From positions 30,526,435-30,590,434 of the forward strand of contig NC_089724.1 of NCBI RefSeq assembly GCF_035083965.1: a stretch of 64,000 nt of DNA, given 5' to 3'. The DNA is from Branchiostoma lanceolatum (taxonomy: Eukaryota > Chordata > Leptocardii > Amphioxiformes > Branchiostomatidae). The translations under genes were made by a program, and so were the position numbers. This document shows positions 29,984 to 40,700 of the stretch, one piece after another; position 1 is the first letter of the stretch; each line of letters begins with the position of its first letter. The notes under the pieces are model-generated. The model was not told the origin of the DNA. It worked only from the letters and a program-made list of their open reading frames with translations, and did not search any database.

Positions 29984-30277
29984 GAATACAACACGGGGTA
30001 TCACCCGACCCGTGGGAGGGCTGGGACCGAGGGTGATGCGGAATACACCGTGTTGTATTATTTATGTCATACCCATAAAAAAAAAAGCACATTTCAATGC
30101 GGAATGCGCCAGAGGTTGATAGAGTTTTGTGTCCTCGAACAAAAAATTGTAACAACATTGATTCCAACCTCCGAACCCGGTATTCGAATTCACGACGGCG
30201 GCGCAACCGTCGCGCTCGAAATGCATGCGAAATATTCTATGGAAGCCCGTGTGATACAAGGCCCAGGCATGACATAA
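29984..30277. repeat. Nested palindromic elements
   Basis: 29986-30060 is a palindrome: AATACAACACGG on the left, CCGTGTTGTATT on the right. TTTATGTCATACC (about 30062) is mirrored by GGCATGACATAAA at about 30265, giving a second inverted-repeat element next to it. Both look like small non-coding MITEs. Confidence 0.5.
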
Positions 30278-30506
30278 AACATCCTACCTTCAGTCTGCAC
30301 AGTTGAAGAGGGCGTCTTCCCTGCACTGCAGCCGATCCCACAACTGTTTAGTGGTGTCTGGCATGCATATGGCAGTCACCAAATATGCAAATGACCTACC
30401 AGTGCTATGTACTTATCTAGCATCTGTTATACCTCTGAGTAAGAGTGCACTGAACCGTATCCTTTAACTTTTTCTGGTGATGCTTCATTTTTCACCAAGA
30501 GAGTTA

Positions 30507-30815
30507 ACCTCCGTTGCAGGCTTCCCCCACCCCTAACTTATCGGGTCAGATTCTTTGGCTGGGCGGCCGTATCTGCTTGGAGACCGTATCTGCTTGAGGC
30601 CCCGTATCTGCTTGGGATACAGGATCCCAAGCAGATACGGGGCCTCAAGCAGATACGGGATCCCAAGCAGATACGGGGTCTCAAGCAGATACAGGGCCTC
30701 AAGCAGATACGGGGCCTCAAGCAGATACGGTCTCAAAGGAGATACGGCCGCCCAGCCAAAGAATCTGGCCCGATAAGTTGAAAAATCGCCGGTGGGAGAA
30801 GCCTGCAACGGAGGC
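30507..30815. mobile_element. Long hairpin MITE with internal 18-bp repeats
   Basis: The whole 309 bp is one inverted repeat: CCTCCGTTGCAGGCTTC ends, then TTATCGGGTCAGATTCTTTG and GGCTGGGCGGCC in mirrored order, and in the middle 17-19-bp units of CAAGCAGATACGG in both orientations around a GGATCC. TA dinucleotides flank both ends, which would fit a Tc1/mariner-type target. The leucine-rich open frames across it are artefacts of the repeat. Confidence 0.75.
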
Positions 30816-30839
30816 TACAAGAGAGTGCTTGTCTGTTCC

Positions 30840-31770
30840 CTTGTTATCTTCGCCAAGAAGATTATGTTTTCGGTTACGCCAGCTGTGGGGTGGGTCTATA
30901 TGTATGTCAAGGGCATAGCTCGAGAAACCTTTAATGGATCTTCATGATTTTTGATAGTTGTATAGTGCTTGTAAGAAGGAAGTTCGAATTCAAATATAGT
31001 TCACCTGGCGTGTTTCAACAGTACTGCAGCGGACATTGCATGTTTGTGTGATTGTATGAAGGCAGAAGTGACAGAAACGTTGATGAATCTTTATGATTTT
31101 TAATATTAATACTAATGAGTAGCGGTTGAGAAAATTGAGGTCAAAAATGGTTTTCCTGGCGCTTTTCTGCAGTACTGCATCGGGCTGTGTATGTTTGTGT
31201 GTTTGTATGTACACAGCATAACTCAAGGAGCTGTGAACGGTTGTGCATAATTTTAGGTGAATAGGTAGGAATGTCGAAGAGGAAGGTTAAGTTCGCAAAT
31301 GGAACTCCTAGCTGGTACTCAAGGCACTGCAGCGGAGCTTCAAAGTTTGAGGTCGAATTTTGGAGGTGCCAGGTTCATGATTTTTCAGTAATACTGTACA
31401 TAGAATCTGAAACAGGGAATGAGTGGTGTAAGTTTCGGCTCCCTAGCGGCTTGTTTGGAACTACAGTAGGCGTTTTTGTTGTAACCTTTTGAGGCGAATA
31501 ACTACAGAAGGGGTTGACAGATCTTCATGATTTGTGGCATGTACTAGTAAATAGCTTGGGTAATGTTTTACATAATGAAATACTAATTAGGAAAACCAGG
31601 AGGTAATTTGCATAATAAATGAGGAAAGTTTACCAATCCGCCTAAAGTTTGTGGTCGATTTTTTTGCAAGCGCTATGGTTATGATTTTTGAGTGGTAGAT
31701 GGTTTTGGGGGCAGGGAGTAAGTGATGTAAGTTTGGGCCCCCTTGCGGCTTGCCTTGATCTGAATGAGAA
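30840..31770 (+). repeat. Degenerate tandem repeat, period roughly 150 bp
   Basis: Words such as ATCTTCATGATTTTTG, AGTACTGCAGCGG, TGTTTGTGTGATTGTATG and AGTTCG recur in order about every 150-160 bp (near 30945, 31075 and 31525 for the first). The units are strongly diverged. This lies between the two divergent genes; no coding signal. Confidence 0.45.
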
Positions 31771-32934
31771 ATGTGGCATTTCAAGCATTCCAAGTATTTT
31801 TTGTAGTGGTCGTGTGACGACTCTCTTTGTGAATTAGCCTTTGATTTAGTTCTTCATCCAAAGATAACAGTAAATATAGCAAGCCTGCAAACCGTGTTAT
31901 TGAGCTTACCACGAACTTGAAATTCTTGCCAAAGTGTAAACTATCATGTCGTCACTGCGAAGATCTCATTGTATCTAACAATGTCTGAAGATTAATCTAA
32001 ATACAAGACTATTGTGAAACAGGAAACATGAACTGCATACTCCAATTAAAGTACCCAACGATGTCACAATAACCATATAGTTACCTCATTGTGTGCATTT
32101 TGAGTTGAAATATTCTGCACAGCCACCAGCCCAGGGCACAACCGGATCGATCACTTTCAGCTTTCGCGACATTCAGAGAGAGGATACTGACATGGTAGCT
32201 GATTCAGTAAACCGCCCCTTCAAAGCTCCTGATGGACATGGCTGAATGTTCCTTGGAACCGAGGACATTGGACAAGTCATATTTGCAGATAGAGGACAAT
32301 GCGTGTGGCAAGTAACCATTCCTCTGTCTGTTCCGCTGCCTGGCTATTTGTTCCCCTCTCAATGCTATGCTGACAAGACGAGCTGGCTGCGATATTCTTG
32401 TTTCTTTGTTGACAATTAAAAAAAACATGTGATTGATTGATTGATAGCTTTATCTCTTGACTAGAGATATACATGTAAGTGTCTACCGTCATTGAGACAG
32501 TAGTCAAGGACATTAATCTATCGTAGCTTGAAAGTTCATCTGTGTTGGTAGAAATCATTCTTAAACAAGTGATCCCAGCGGTGGATCGATCACTCCTTGA
32601 CAAAGAACGATGTCGTACGGTCGAAAATTTGGGTAAGTCCAATTCTTGTGTTGGAAATTAGTTAAAACTTGTTTAAGGATTAATCTATCGTCATTGATGC
32701 CAAAACGTCATAAATATCCAAGCCCCACGTCACCAATGTCAAGAGCAAAATAATGCTTGTTCCAGTACACACGGGTTTCGCGATTGTCACGAAGTGTTCT
32801 AGAACAACATTTACATTGTTGTAGCGTGGCTGTGGAACAGAAACCAAACATAACAGCACTATTGATGATGCCGCACGTGTATTTCTCAAGCTCCTCGTTG
32901 TGTAAAGCCGTATTTGCTTATCCCGTTTGATAGA
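31771..32934. other. Upstream region of the C2-like gene, no gene seen
   Basis: Contains short repeats (GATT)n near 32430 and open frames of low quality on the minus strand without splice or domain support. Any promoter of the plus-strand gene should be here, but I see no defined element. Confidence 0.4.
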
Positions 32935-33421
32935 ATGGGGGTGTTGCACAAGGCCGCATCAGCGTTCCTCACGGTAGTTCATACCCTGTCCTTGCTGAGG
33001 CCTGGCGGTAAGAGACAGTCCGGCGAGCCCAAACTTAACGTCACTGTTCATGAAGGGAAAGTTGGTCGCCACAGCCAAGGAAAGTATGTAGTTACCCTTC
33101 GTCACGGTAAAGAAAGGCAACAGACAAAGAAGAAGAAATCGGATGGTCTAGTTTGGGAGCATGCTGCCGAATTCTCCCATTGGGCGCCGACAGAGCCAAT
33201 AATCCTGAAACTACGGAAGGCGAAGCGGTGCAAAGACGCGACCATCGCTGAGCTTCCTATCGATGTGGCCGCCGCGCTAGAGTCAGTGGACGGCTTACCG
33301 AGCCGATGGTGGTACGCCATAGAAAGAGCCGATGACAAAGGCAGCCGGCAGAAGGAAGAAGTTTTCCTGCAAGTTACGATTACTGTGTGCGACGCGGATG
33401 TGAAAAGTGGTTCTACACAGG
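32935..33421 (+). CDS. Exon 1: C2-like domain
   Basis: 162 codons ending in phase 1 at a GTAAGG donor after ACACAGG. The pattern of alternating beta strands, a basic KERQQTKKKK turn, and W-E-x-x-x-E-F resembles C2 domains that bind membranes or proteins. The calcium-binding aspartates typical of synaptotagmin-type C2 domains are not apparent, so calcium binding is unlikely. Confidence 0.55.
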
Positions 33422-35660
33422 GTAAGGAACCTCTGTTTTCTGTTTCTAAACGGTATGTATGTTGAAACGCCTTTCAGGCCAGAGATGAGCTTGTTAGGCA
33501 AGGAGACATAGAAAATGATTTTTTCATGGAAGATTGAAACAAGTGTAGATATATGGGGATGATATTTTTTATTGGTGTAGAATGCCGTCTTATCAAGCAT
33601 GAAAATGACAAAACGTATACTTTTATTATTATTTTACTTAGTCGCTGCCAAGCTTACTAAGACTTCTACGAAAGCAGCACCAGAGCCTGCGCGGTCTACA
33701 CCGGAACTGCAGGACAACTCACCGCCGTCGGCGGCCGTGCCCTCTTCTGACAGTGACTCCGGACGGGGTCAAGGTAAGAGATGTCTGCTGTTCATTCTGT
33801 AAAATGTGAACTGTCTTTACCTCATTAACATATTTATTCAGAGTTTTGGTATAAAACCTGGTTTCCCAGTCCTTTCCTTAGTCACTGACGAAAGACAGCG
33901 GATGCTGTCTGAAACGTCTGTTTCAAAAATTTATCCAATTGCTTGAGTAACTATTTTTGGCATATCTTACTACCTGGATGTCTAACCTTCATCAACGTGT
34001 GAACTGTATTTTTTTTCGAAACACGTTTCTAGAAGTGCTTAAAAAAACGCAAGGAAATATTTTTACACCACTGTAAAGCGGAGCTAACATGAAAAAACCC
34101 ACACAGTATAATGCGTATTGTTTCATTTCATTCAGACCCTGCAAAGCCTCTGAGTGAGTCTGCTACGAAGCAAGGAGTCGAGCCAAGCCATGAGCGCCGC
34201 TCCTCAGTTTCCAAGGAAGGAGAGACGGGAACGTCAGTCAGCAGCCACCGCACGGACACCTCGGCACCATCCGCGGCCGGCGATATCACTGACGTCAAGT
34301 CAGAGCCGTCATTAACAACAACCCCGCCGTCCAGCCCACCTGACTCATTCCACACGCCAGACAAGGACGGTACACGTGGGCATGGTGAGGGGGATGTCAA
34401 GGTGGATTCAGAGCGCCACTCCTGCGACGGTCCCACGGGTGACAATGACTCCGGACGGGGTCAAGGTGAGAGGCGTCATAGATCTGTCCATTGACTTTTC
34501 TTTTAACGTTCTTTTTTTTGCACACATAACACAGAGAATCTTTCTCTCAGACACAAGACAAGAAAACTGGCCATGAATTTGGAAGAAAAGTACAAGAATT
34601 CAGATTAAACATCTTGAAAACGTCCACTGAATGTGAACGTTTACTCTCTATTCAGACCCGACCAGGTCCTCCGGGAAGACCGTTATGGCGGCAAGGCAAG
34701 AGAACCAAGAATCTTCAGCTGAGCTGAAGGAACTGACTACAGTGTCCACGGACGTGGAGGCCGCACAAGCGCCCGCTTATGTCGACAGCCCCGTGAGTGG
34801 CAGTGCCTCCGAACGGGAGCAAGGTATGAGGTGTCTGCTGTTATTTCAGCACAATGAAGTAGCCCTTTTGGACCCCCATTCTCTATAGGTTACGGGGTCA
34901 GGCAGCAGGAAGAAGGATGAACTAGACTATTTGACAACGCCTTTAATATTTTCTTTTCATCTTCCTCTCAGGTAAATGGAATCGTCCTCTAAACTTAATG
35001 ATGAATTCAAGAATAAAACACTGCAAAGAGCAACCACTACAATGTGAACTTTAACTCTATTCTATATATTTCAGACCCAGCCAAGACCTCCAAGGAGACT
35101 GCTGTGCAACAGAGGCCAGACGTTTTGGAGGATGTGATGTCACTGCCCAAGAATGAGGGGACAGACTTGCCGACCAACGCTAACAGCGACGTGGACACAG
35201 ACAAACCTACAACGCTATCTTCTACACAGGGAGGAGGAGTGGATCTTCCACCAGCCATCCCTCACCCCCGTCACAAGGATGCAGACGACCCGGAGTATAT
35301 GAAGAGGTGATGTCATCTATCGACGATCTGTGGGATGACCTCCTCACTAAGAGAGAGAGCGCGGATGAACTTCAAGCCTACGCCGACTCACTCCGATCCA
35401 AGCTCGCCGCCACCGCTCCACACGTCCTGAACTACACGGTTTTCAAGAACCTGGCAGCGCATGTGCCCGTGTGCAAGTCTTACGACTTACCCCAGACGGA
35501 AGGACTGAGCTTAGGGCATCTTAAAGGCATCCAAGACACCCTGGCCAAGTTGTTAAAAGACGAGGAGAATCGCGCGACGTACCTGAGGAGATGGTACATT
35601 GATGAGATGTGTAATGTGGCTCTGAAAGAAGCTCCTCAAGTGCTGGGTGCACAGGACTGA
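32935..35660 (+). CDS. C2-like domain protein with duplicated acidic exons
   Basis: Model of five exons with phase-1 introns: 32935-33421, 33642-33773, 34136-34465, 34656-34823, 35075-35660. Exon 1 starts at ATG 32935 and encodes a C2-like beta domain (about residues 34-152: PKLNVTVHEG, YVVTLRHGKERQQTKKKK, LVWEHAAEF, FLQVTITV). Exons 2-4 are Ser/Pro/Asp-rich, disordered, with similar starts (DPAK or DPTR) and most end in DSGRGQ; they look like internal duplicates. Exon 5 begins alike, then a helical C-terminal region (SIDDLWDDLLTKRESADELQ, LKGIQDTLAKLLKDEENRA) follows in another frame. The summed length is one base short of a full frame, so a single missing C near 35289 is likely. No signal peptide is clear. 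Function unknown; the C2 call is by pattern only. Confidence 0.65.
33870..33990 (+). repeat. Repeat with hammerhead-ribozyme-like core, copy 2
   Basis: CTGACGA (33885-33891), hairpin AGACAG/CTGTCT (33893-33898 with 33905-33910), GAAAC (33911-33915), followed by the same downstream words as copy 1 (TTTCAAAA, ATCCAATTGCTTGAGTAA). The stem differs from copy 1 by a T-A to C-G pair change at one position, compensated on both sides. It lies in intron 2 of the C2-like gene. Confidence 0.5.
34136..34823 (+). CDS. Exons 3 and 4: acidic low-complexity repeats
   Basis: Exon 3 (34136-34465, 110 codons) and exon 4 (34656-34823, 56 codons) both enter after TTCAG in phase 1 and leave at CAAG|GT in phase 1. 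Starts DPAKPLSESATK and DPTRSSGKTVMA are alike, and the intron starts after exons 2 and 4 share a GAG(A/G)TGTCTGCTGTT stretch. Symmetric phases allow any of them to be skipped. Confidence 0.6.
35075..35660 (+). CDS. Exon 5: terminal exon with apparent frameshift
   Basis: In frame from the acceptor it reads DPAKTSKETAVQQRPDVLED ... HKDADDPEYMKR and then stops at 35308. In the next frame a long open segment, VYEEVMSSIDDLWDDLLTKR ... QVLGAQD, runs to a stop at 35658-35660. One extra base in the CCC run at 35289-35291 would join the two. Since both frames have gene-like composition, an undercalled base or a recent allele-specific frameshift is more likely than two genes. Confidence 0.6.
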
Positions 35661-37640
35661 TTCTACGTTATTCCTGAGAGGACTACAGCTTTGATAAAGT
35701 CGACAGTTATGAGATCTTACGAATTCATATGTTTACCTGATCTAATGAACTGCCAATCTGTGGTGATTCGAGATCGGAGTTTTCTTAACCATTGTGAACA
35801 CGTGTCAGTTTTTGGCACCGAGACCATATTTAAACCGACAGATATTCCCTCTGAATTGAGAAGGAACCTCTAGTTGTGTCTTGGAATGGTTTGAAAATGT
35901 TGATTCTGTTTCAGTACAATTTTAACTTGTTTTTATCACGACTACATGTGCTGTTCTAAACATTTCTAGGAAACTACTTTTCATTTCCTCCACCCTATTT
36001 TCAGTGGTTTTAGAGAACCTCTGTTGCCATGTATTCAACAAAAAGGGTAAACTGGTACAAAAACATTGCATTAATTCACTTTATTTCGGGGCATTTTTAT
36101 GTTTTCCCTTTACCGTTTTCCTAAACGGAGATGATGAATTCTATGATTCATAGGATGGGTACATCTTTGTGCAACAGATACACTGTAACGTTAAGTGTCA
36201 GTGACATCATGCATGCATGTTGGGTGTTCAGAATTTGGTAACCACATTGAAAAATGATAAAATATGTTAATACAGTTTTGTGTTTTCGCCAATTTCCATT
36301 TGTCTTGTCGTTACTTCACCCAAAGAGAGCGAAGAATTGCCAAATTAACAGGAAAAATCTGCTAGATTTCAGCCCACAATGAATGATCTGGACTCAACTA
36401 TTTGCGTAAGTTAATGTTGCTAGAATTAAATATCATCGGAGCAAACTGGTAAAAAAGAGCGCGCCCGGTACGGATAGTTTTTACGTGTACCCTGCCCTTC
36501 TCACTGAGTTCTGCCTTCCCTGTAGAGCCTAGTTTGCAGAATGGATCTGGTCAGAAACTTGTCTCCAAATGTCTTCTAATCTTTACCCACAAGGATACCA
36601 GCTCGGTATTTAAATTAGAATTTACAGTATGCCGGGTTTACTGATGCCAAGTGACAAATTGATGTACGAAATGTAAACATTGACGCTAAATGTTCTCAAG
36701 GAAGTTAAAAATAAACAAGTCACCCGTCAAAAACTGTAAAAAATAAATAAACAAAAGTTAAGCCAAAAGCAGGTGCAAATGTCCACAACAATATTTTCTA
36801 TTTGAAAGGCACATGCACCACAGTATTTCACCTTAGAGGGGCGAAATGTACCACCAAAGGTGGCATCATAACCTATGAGTTAGAATAATGAGACCCCAAC
36901 TCGAGCCTCACTTTGGTGCATGACCTCGAACTGACCCCGGGAAAGTAGTAGTAAAATCATTCTTTATTCGGAAATAAATAAGAAATTACATATAGGTCCC
37001 AAAGCCCAGGTCACGGTGGTCGTGTGACCAAAACGAGCAGGGACGGACACAAATCAATTTACAGCAAAAAATCAATAAGGTCACACTCTTCCCATCAAAC
37101 TTCTGCTTGGCTTTTTCTAATCTACACTTTTGTATTGCATTGACTTTGTTAAAACTGACTGTTTTTATGTAACGGAAAGTGTTTTACCATCACTGAATGA
37201 ATAACAAAGAAAACGGAACCTGAACAAAGAAGAAGGATTCTTAGTTCTGTCCCAGGGGGGCTACCTGAAGTAGCTGGCATACCGAGTGCCCCAGAACCTG
37301 AATTCTCTTCATCTTGTTCAGCTCCTTTTGACTATATGAATACTGATAGCAATTTGATAAGTATTGATAGAAATCCCAGTGTATTTGTCAGCTTGTACAC
37401 ATTGTGACAAATATTGCTTGTTTTCATTAGTCCATGACGACTTGAAATCAGATGTGGTGTCTCCCTCAACTTCTTGGATCATTGGCCACATTTTCAGGTC
37501 TGGAATATTCAATAATACACGATTTCAGGCCTCAAATATCAAGAGATGCACGATTATATCGATCCCTTCGATCCTGGCCCTTCGATCTCTTTTTACTCTC
37601 TTTTACTCTCGATCCCAGGTTGAGCTGTAGGGACTTTGGG
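35661..37640. other. 3' flank of the C2-like gene, no further gene seen
   Basis: AT-rich, probably starting with the 3' untranslated region. The first plus-strand AATAAA is at 36710-36715. Near the array edge (37555-37620) there are repeated TTCGATC and TTTACTCTC words. No exon supported. Confidence 0.5.
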
Positions 37641-37650
37641 GGCGCATCAG

Positions 37651-37754
37651 CCGTGCCCAGGCGGTCTCCCATCCAAGTACTGACCGGACTCGACGTTGCT
37701 TAACTTCCGAGATCGAACGAGATCGGGTGTATTCAACGTGATATGGCCGTAGGC
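37651..37754 (-). rRNA. Truncated 5S rRNA copy at the array border
   Basis: The first copy next to single-copy DNA keeps the 5' part and the internal control region, but its 3' end diverges after CCCAGGC (reads CCGTGCCC instead of CGGTGTTCCC) and lacks the 3' strand of helix I and the T-run terminator. It marks the true array border. It is probably not functional. Confidence 0.85.
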
Positions 37755-40700
37755 GAAAGCTACAGTTTTGTTAGGCTACTTATAGAAAAAAAATGGAATG
37801 ATTGACAGGAAAAAAAAAAATAAAAAGAGATGCCTACAGCATCCGGTGTTCCCAGGCGGTCTCCCATCCAAGTACTGACCGGACTCGACGTTGCTTAACT
37901 TCCGAGATCGAACGAGATCGGGTGTATTCAACGTGATATGGCCGTAGGCGAAAGCTACAGTTTTGTTAGGCTACTTATAGAAAAAAAATGGAATGATTGA
38001 CAGGAAAAAAAAAAATAAAAAGAGATGCCTACAGCATCCGGTGTTCCCAGGCGGTCTCCCATCCAAGTACTGACCGGACTCGACGTTGCTTAACTTCCGA
38101 GATCGAACGAGATCGGGTGTATTCAACGTGATATGGCCGTAGGCGAAAGCTACAGTTTTGTTAGGCTACTTATAGAAAAAAAATGGAATGATTGACAGGG
38201 AAAAAAAAAATAAAAAGAGATGCCTACAGCATCCGGTGTTCCCAGGCGGTCTCCCATCCAAGTACTGACCGGACTCGACGTTGCTTAACTTCCGAGATCG
38301 AACGAGATCGGGTGTATTCAACGTGATATGGCCGTAGGCGAAAGCTACAGTTTTGTTAGGCTACTTATAGAAAAAAAATGGAATGATTGACAGGAAAAAA
38401 AAAAATAAAAAGAGATGCCTACAGCATCCGGTGTTCCCAGGCGGTCTCCCATCCAAGTACTGACCGGACTCGACGTTGCTTAACTTCCGAGATCGAACGA
38501 GATCGGGTGTATTCAACGTGATATGGCCGTAGGCGAAAGCTACAGTTTTGTTAGGCTACTTATAGAAAAAAAATGGAATGATTGACAGGAAAAAAAAAAT
38601 AAAAAGAGATGCCTACAGCATCCGGTGTTCCCAGGCGGTCTCCCATCCAAGTACTGACCGGACTCGACGTTGCTTAACTTCCGAGATCGAACGAGATCGG
38701 GTGTATTCAACGTGATATGGCCGTAGGCGAAAGCTACAGTTTTGTTAGGCTACTTATAGAAAAAAAATGGAATGATTGACAGGAAAAAAAAAAATAAAAA
38801 GAGATGCCTACAGCATCCGGTGTTCCCAGGCGGTCTCCCATCCAAGTACTGACCGGACTCGACGTTGCTTAACTTCCGAGATCGAACGAGATCGGGTGTA
38901 TTCAACGTGATATGGCCGTAGGCGAAAGCTACAGTTTTGTTAGGCTACTTATAGAAAAAAAATGGAATGATTGACAGGAAAAAAAAAAATAAAAAGAGAT
39001 GCCTACAGCATCCGGTGTTCCCAGGCGGTCTCCCATCCAAGTACTGACCGGACTCGACGTTGCTTAACTTCCGAGATCGAACGAGATCGGGTGTATTCAA
39101 CGTGATATGGCCGTAGGCGAAAGCTACAGTTTTGTTAGGCTACTTATAGAAAAAAAATGGAATGATTGACAGGAAAAAAAAAATAAAAAGAGATGCCTAC
39201 AGCATCCGGTGTTCCCAGGCGGTCTCCCATCCAAGTACTGACCGGACTCGACGTTGCTTAACTTCCGAGATCGAACGAGATCGGGTGTATTCAACGTGAT
39301 ATGGCCGTAGGCGAAAGCTACAGTTTTGTTAGGCTACTTATAGAAAAAAAATGGAATGATTGACAGGAAAAAAAAAATAAAAAGAGATGCCTACAGCATC
39401 CGGTGTTCCCAGGCGGTCTCCCATCCAAGTACTGACCGGACTCGACGTTGCTTAACTTCCGAGATCGAACGAGATCGGGTGTATTCAACGTGATATGGCC
39501 GTAGGCGAAAGCTACAGTTTTGTTAGGCTACTTATAGAAAAAAAATGGAATGATTGACAGGAAAAAAAAAATAAAAAGAGATGCCTACAGCATCCGGTGT
39601 TCCCAGGCGGTCTCCCATCCAAGTACTGACCGGACTCGACGTTGCTTAACTTCCGAGATCGAACGAGATCGGGTGTATTCAACGTGATATGGCCGTAGGC
39701 GAAAGCTACAGTTTTGTTAGGCTACTTATAGAAAAAAAATGGAATGATTGACAGGAAAAAAAAAAATAAAAAGAGATGCCTACAGCATCCGGTGTTCCCA
39801 GGCGGTCTCCCATCCAAGTACTGACCGGACTCGACGTTGCTTAACTTCCGAGATCGAACGAGATCGGGTGTATTCAACGTGATATGGCCGTAGGCGAAAG
39901 CTACAGTTTTGTTAGGCTACTTATAGAAAAAAAATGGAATGATTGACAGGAAAAAAAAAAATAAAAAGAGATGCCTACAGCATCCGGTGTTCCCAGGCGG
40001 TCTCCCATCCAAGTACTGACCGGACTCGACGTTGCTTAACTTCCGAGATCGAACGAGATCGGGTGTATTCAACGTGATATGGCCGTAGGCGAAAGCTACA
40101 GTTTTGTTAGGCTACTTATAGAAAAAAAATGGAATGATTGACAGGAAAAAAAAAAATAAAAAGAGATGCCTACAGCATCCGGTGTTCCCAGGCGGTCTCC
40201 CATCCAAGTACTGACCGGACTCGACGTTGCTTAACTTCCGAGATCGAACGAGATCGGGTGTATTCAACGTGATATGGCCGTAGGCGAAAGCTACAGTTTT
40301 GTTAGGCTACTTATAGAAAAAAAATGGAATGATTGACAGGAAAAAAAAAATAAAAAGAGATGCCTACAGCATCCGGTGTTCCCAGGCGGTCTCCCATCCA
40401 AGTACTGACCGGACTCGACGTTGCTTAACTTCCGAGATCGAACGAGATCGGGTGTATTCAACGTGATATGGCCGTAGGCGAAAGCTACAGTTTTGTTAGG
40501 CTACTTATAGAAAAAAAATGGAATGATTGACAGGAAAAAAAAAATAAAAAGAGATGCCTACAGCATCCGGTGTTCCCAGGCGGTCTCCCATCCAAGTACT
40601 GACCGGACTCGACGTTGCTTAACTTCCGAGATCGAACGAGATCGGGTGTATTCAACGTGATATGGCCGTAGGCGAAAGCTACAGTTTTGTTAGGCTACTT

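Noticed and set aside
30533-30808. Leucine-rich repeat protein frames
   Set aside because: The repeated LLEAPY-type peptide comes from an 18-bp DNA repeat in a palindromic element; frames exist on both strands.
34128-34445. 105-codon minus-strand frame
   Set aside because: Shadow of exon 3 of the plus-strand gene, whose splice sites and phases fit its neighbours.
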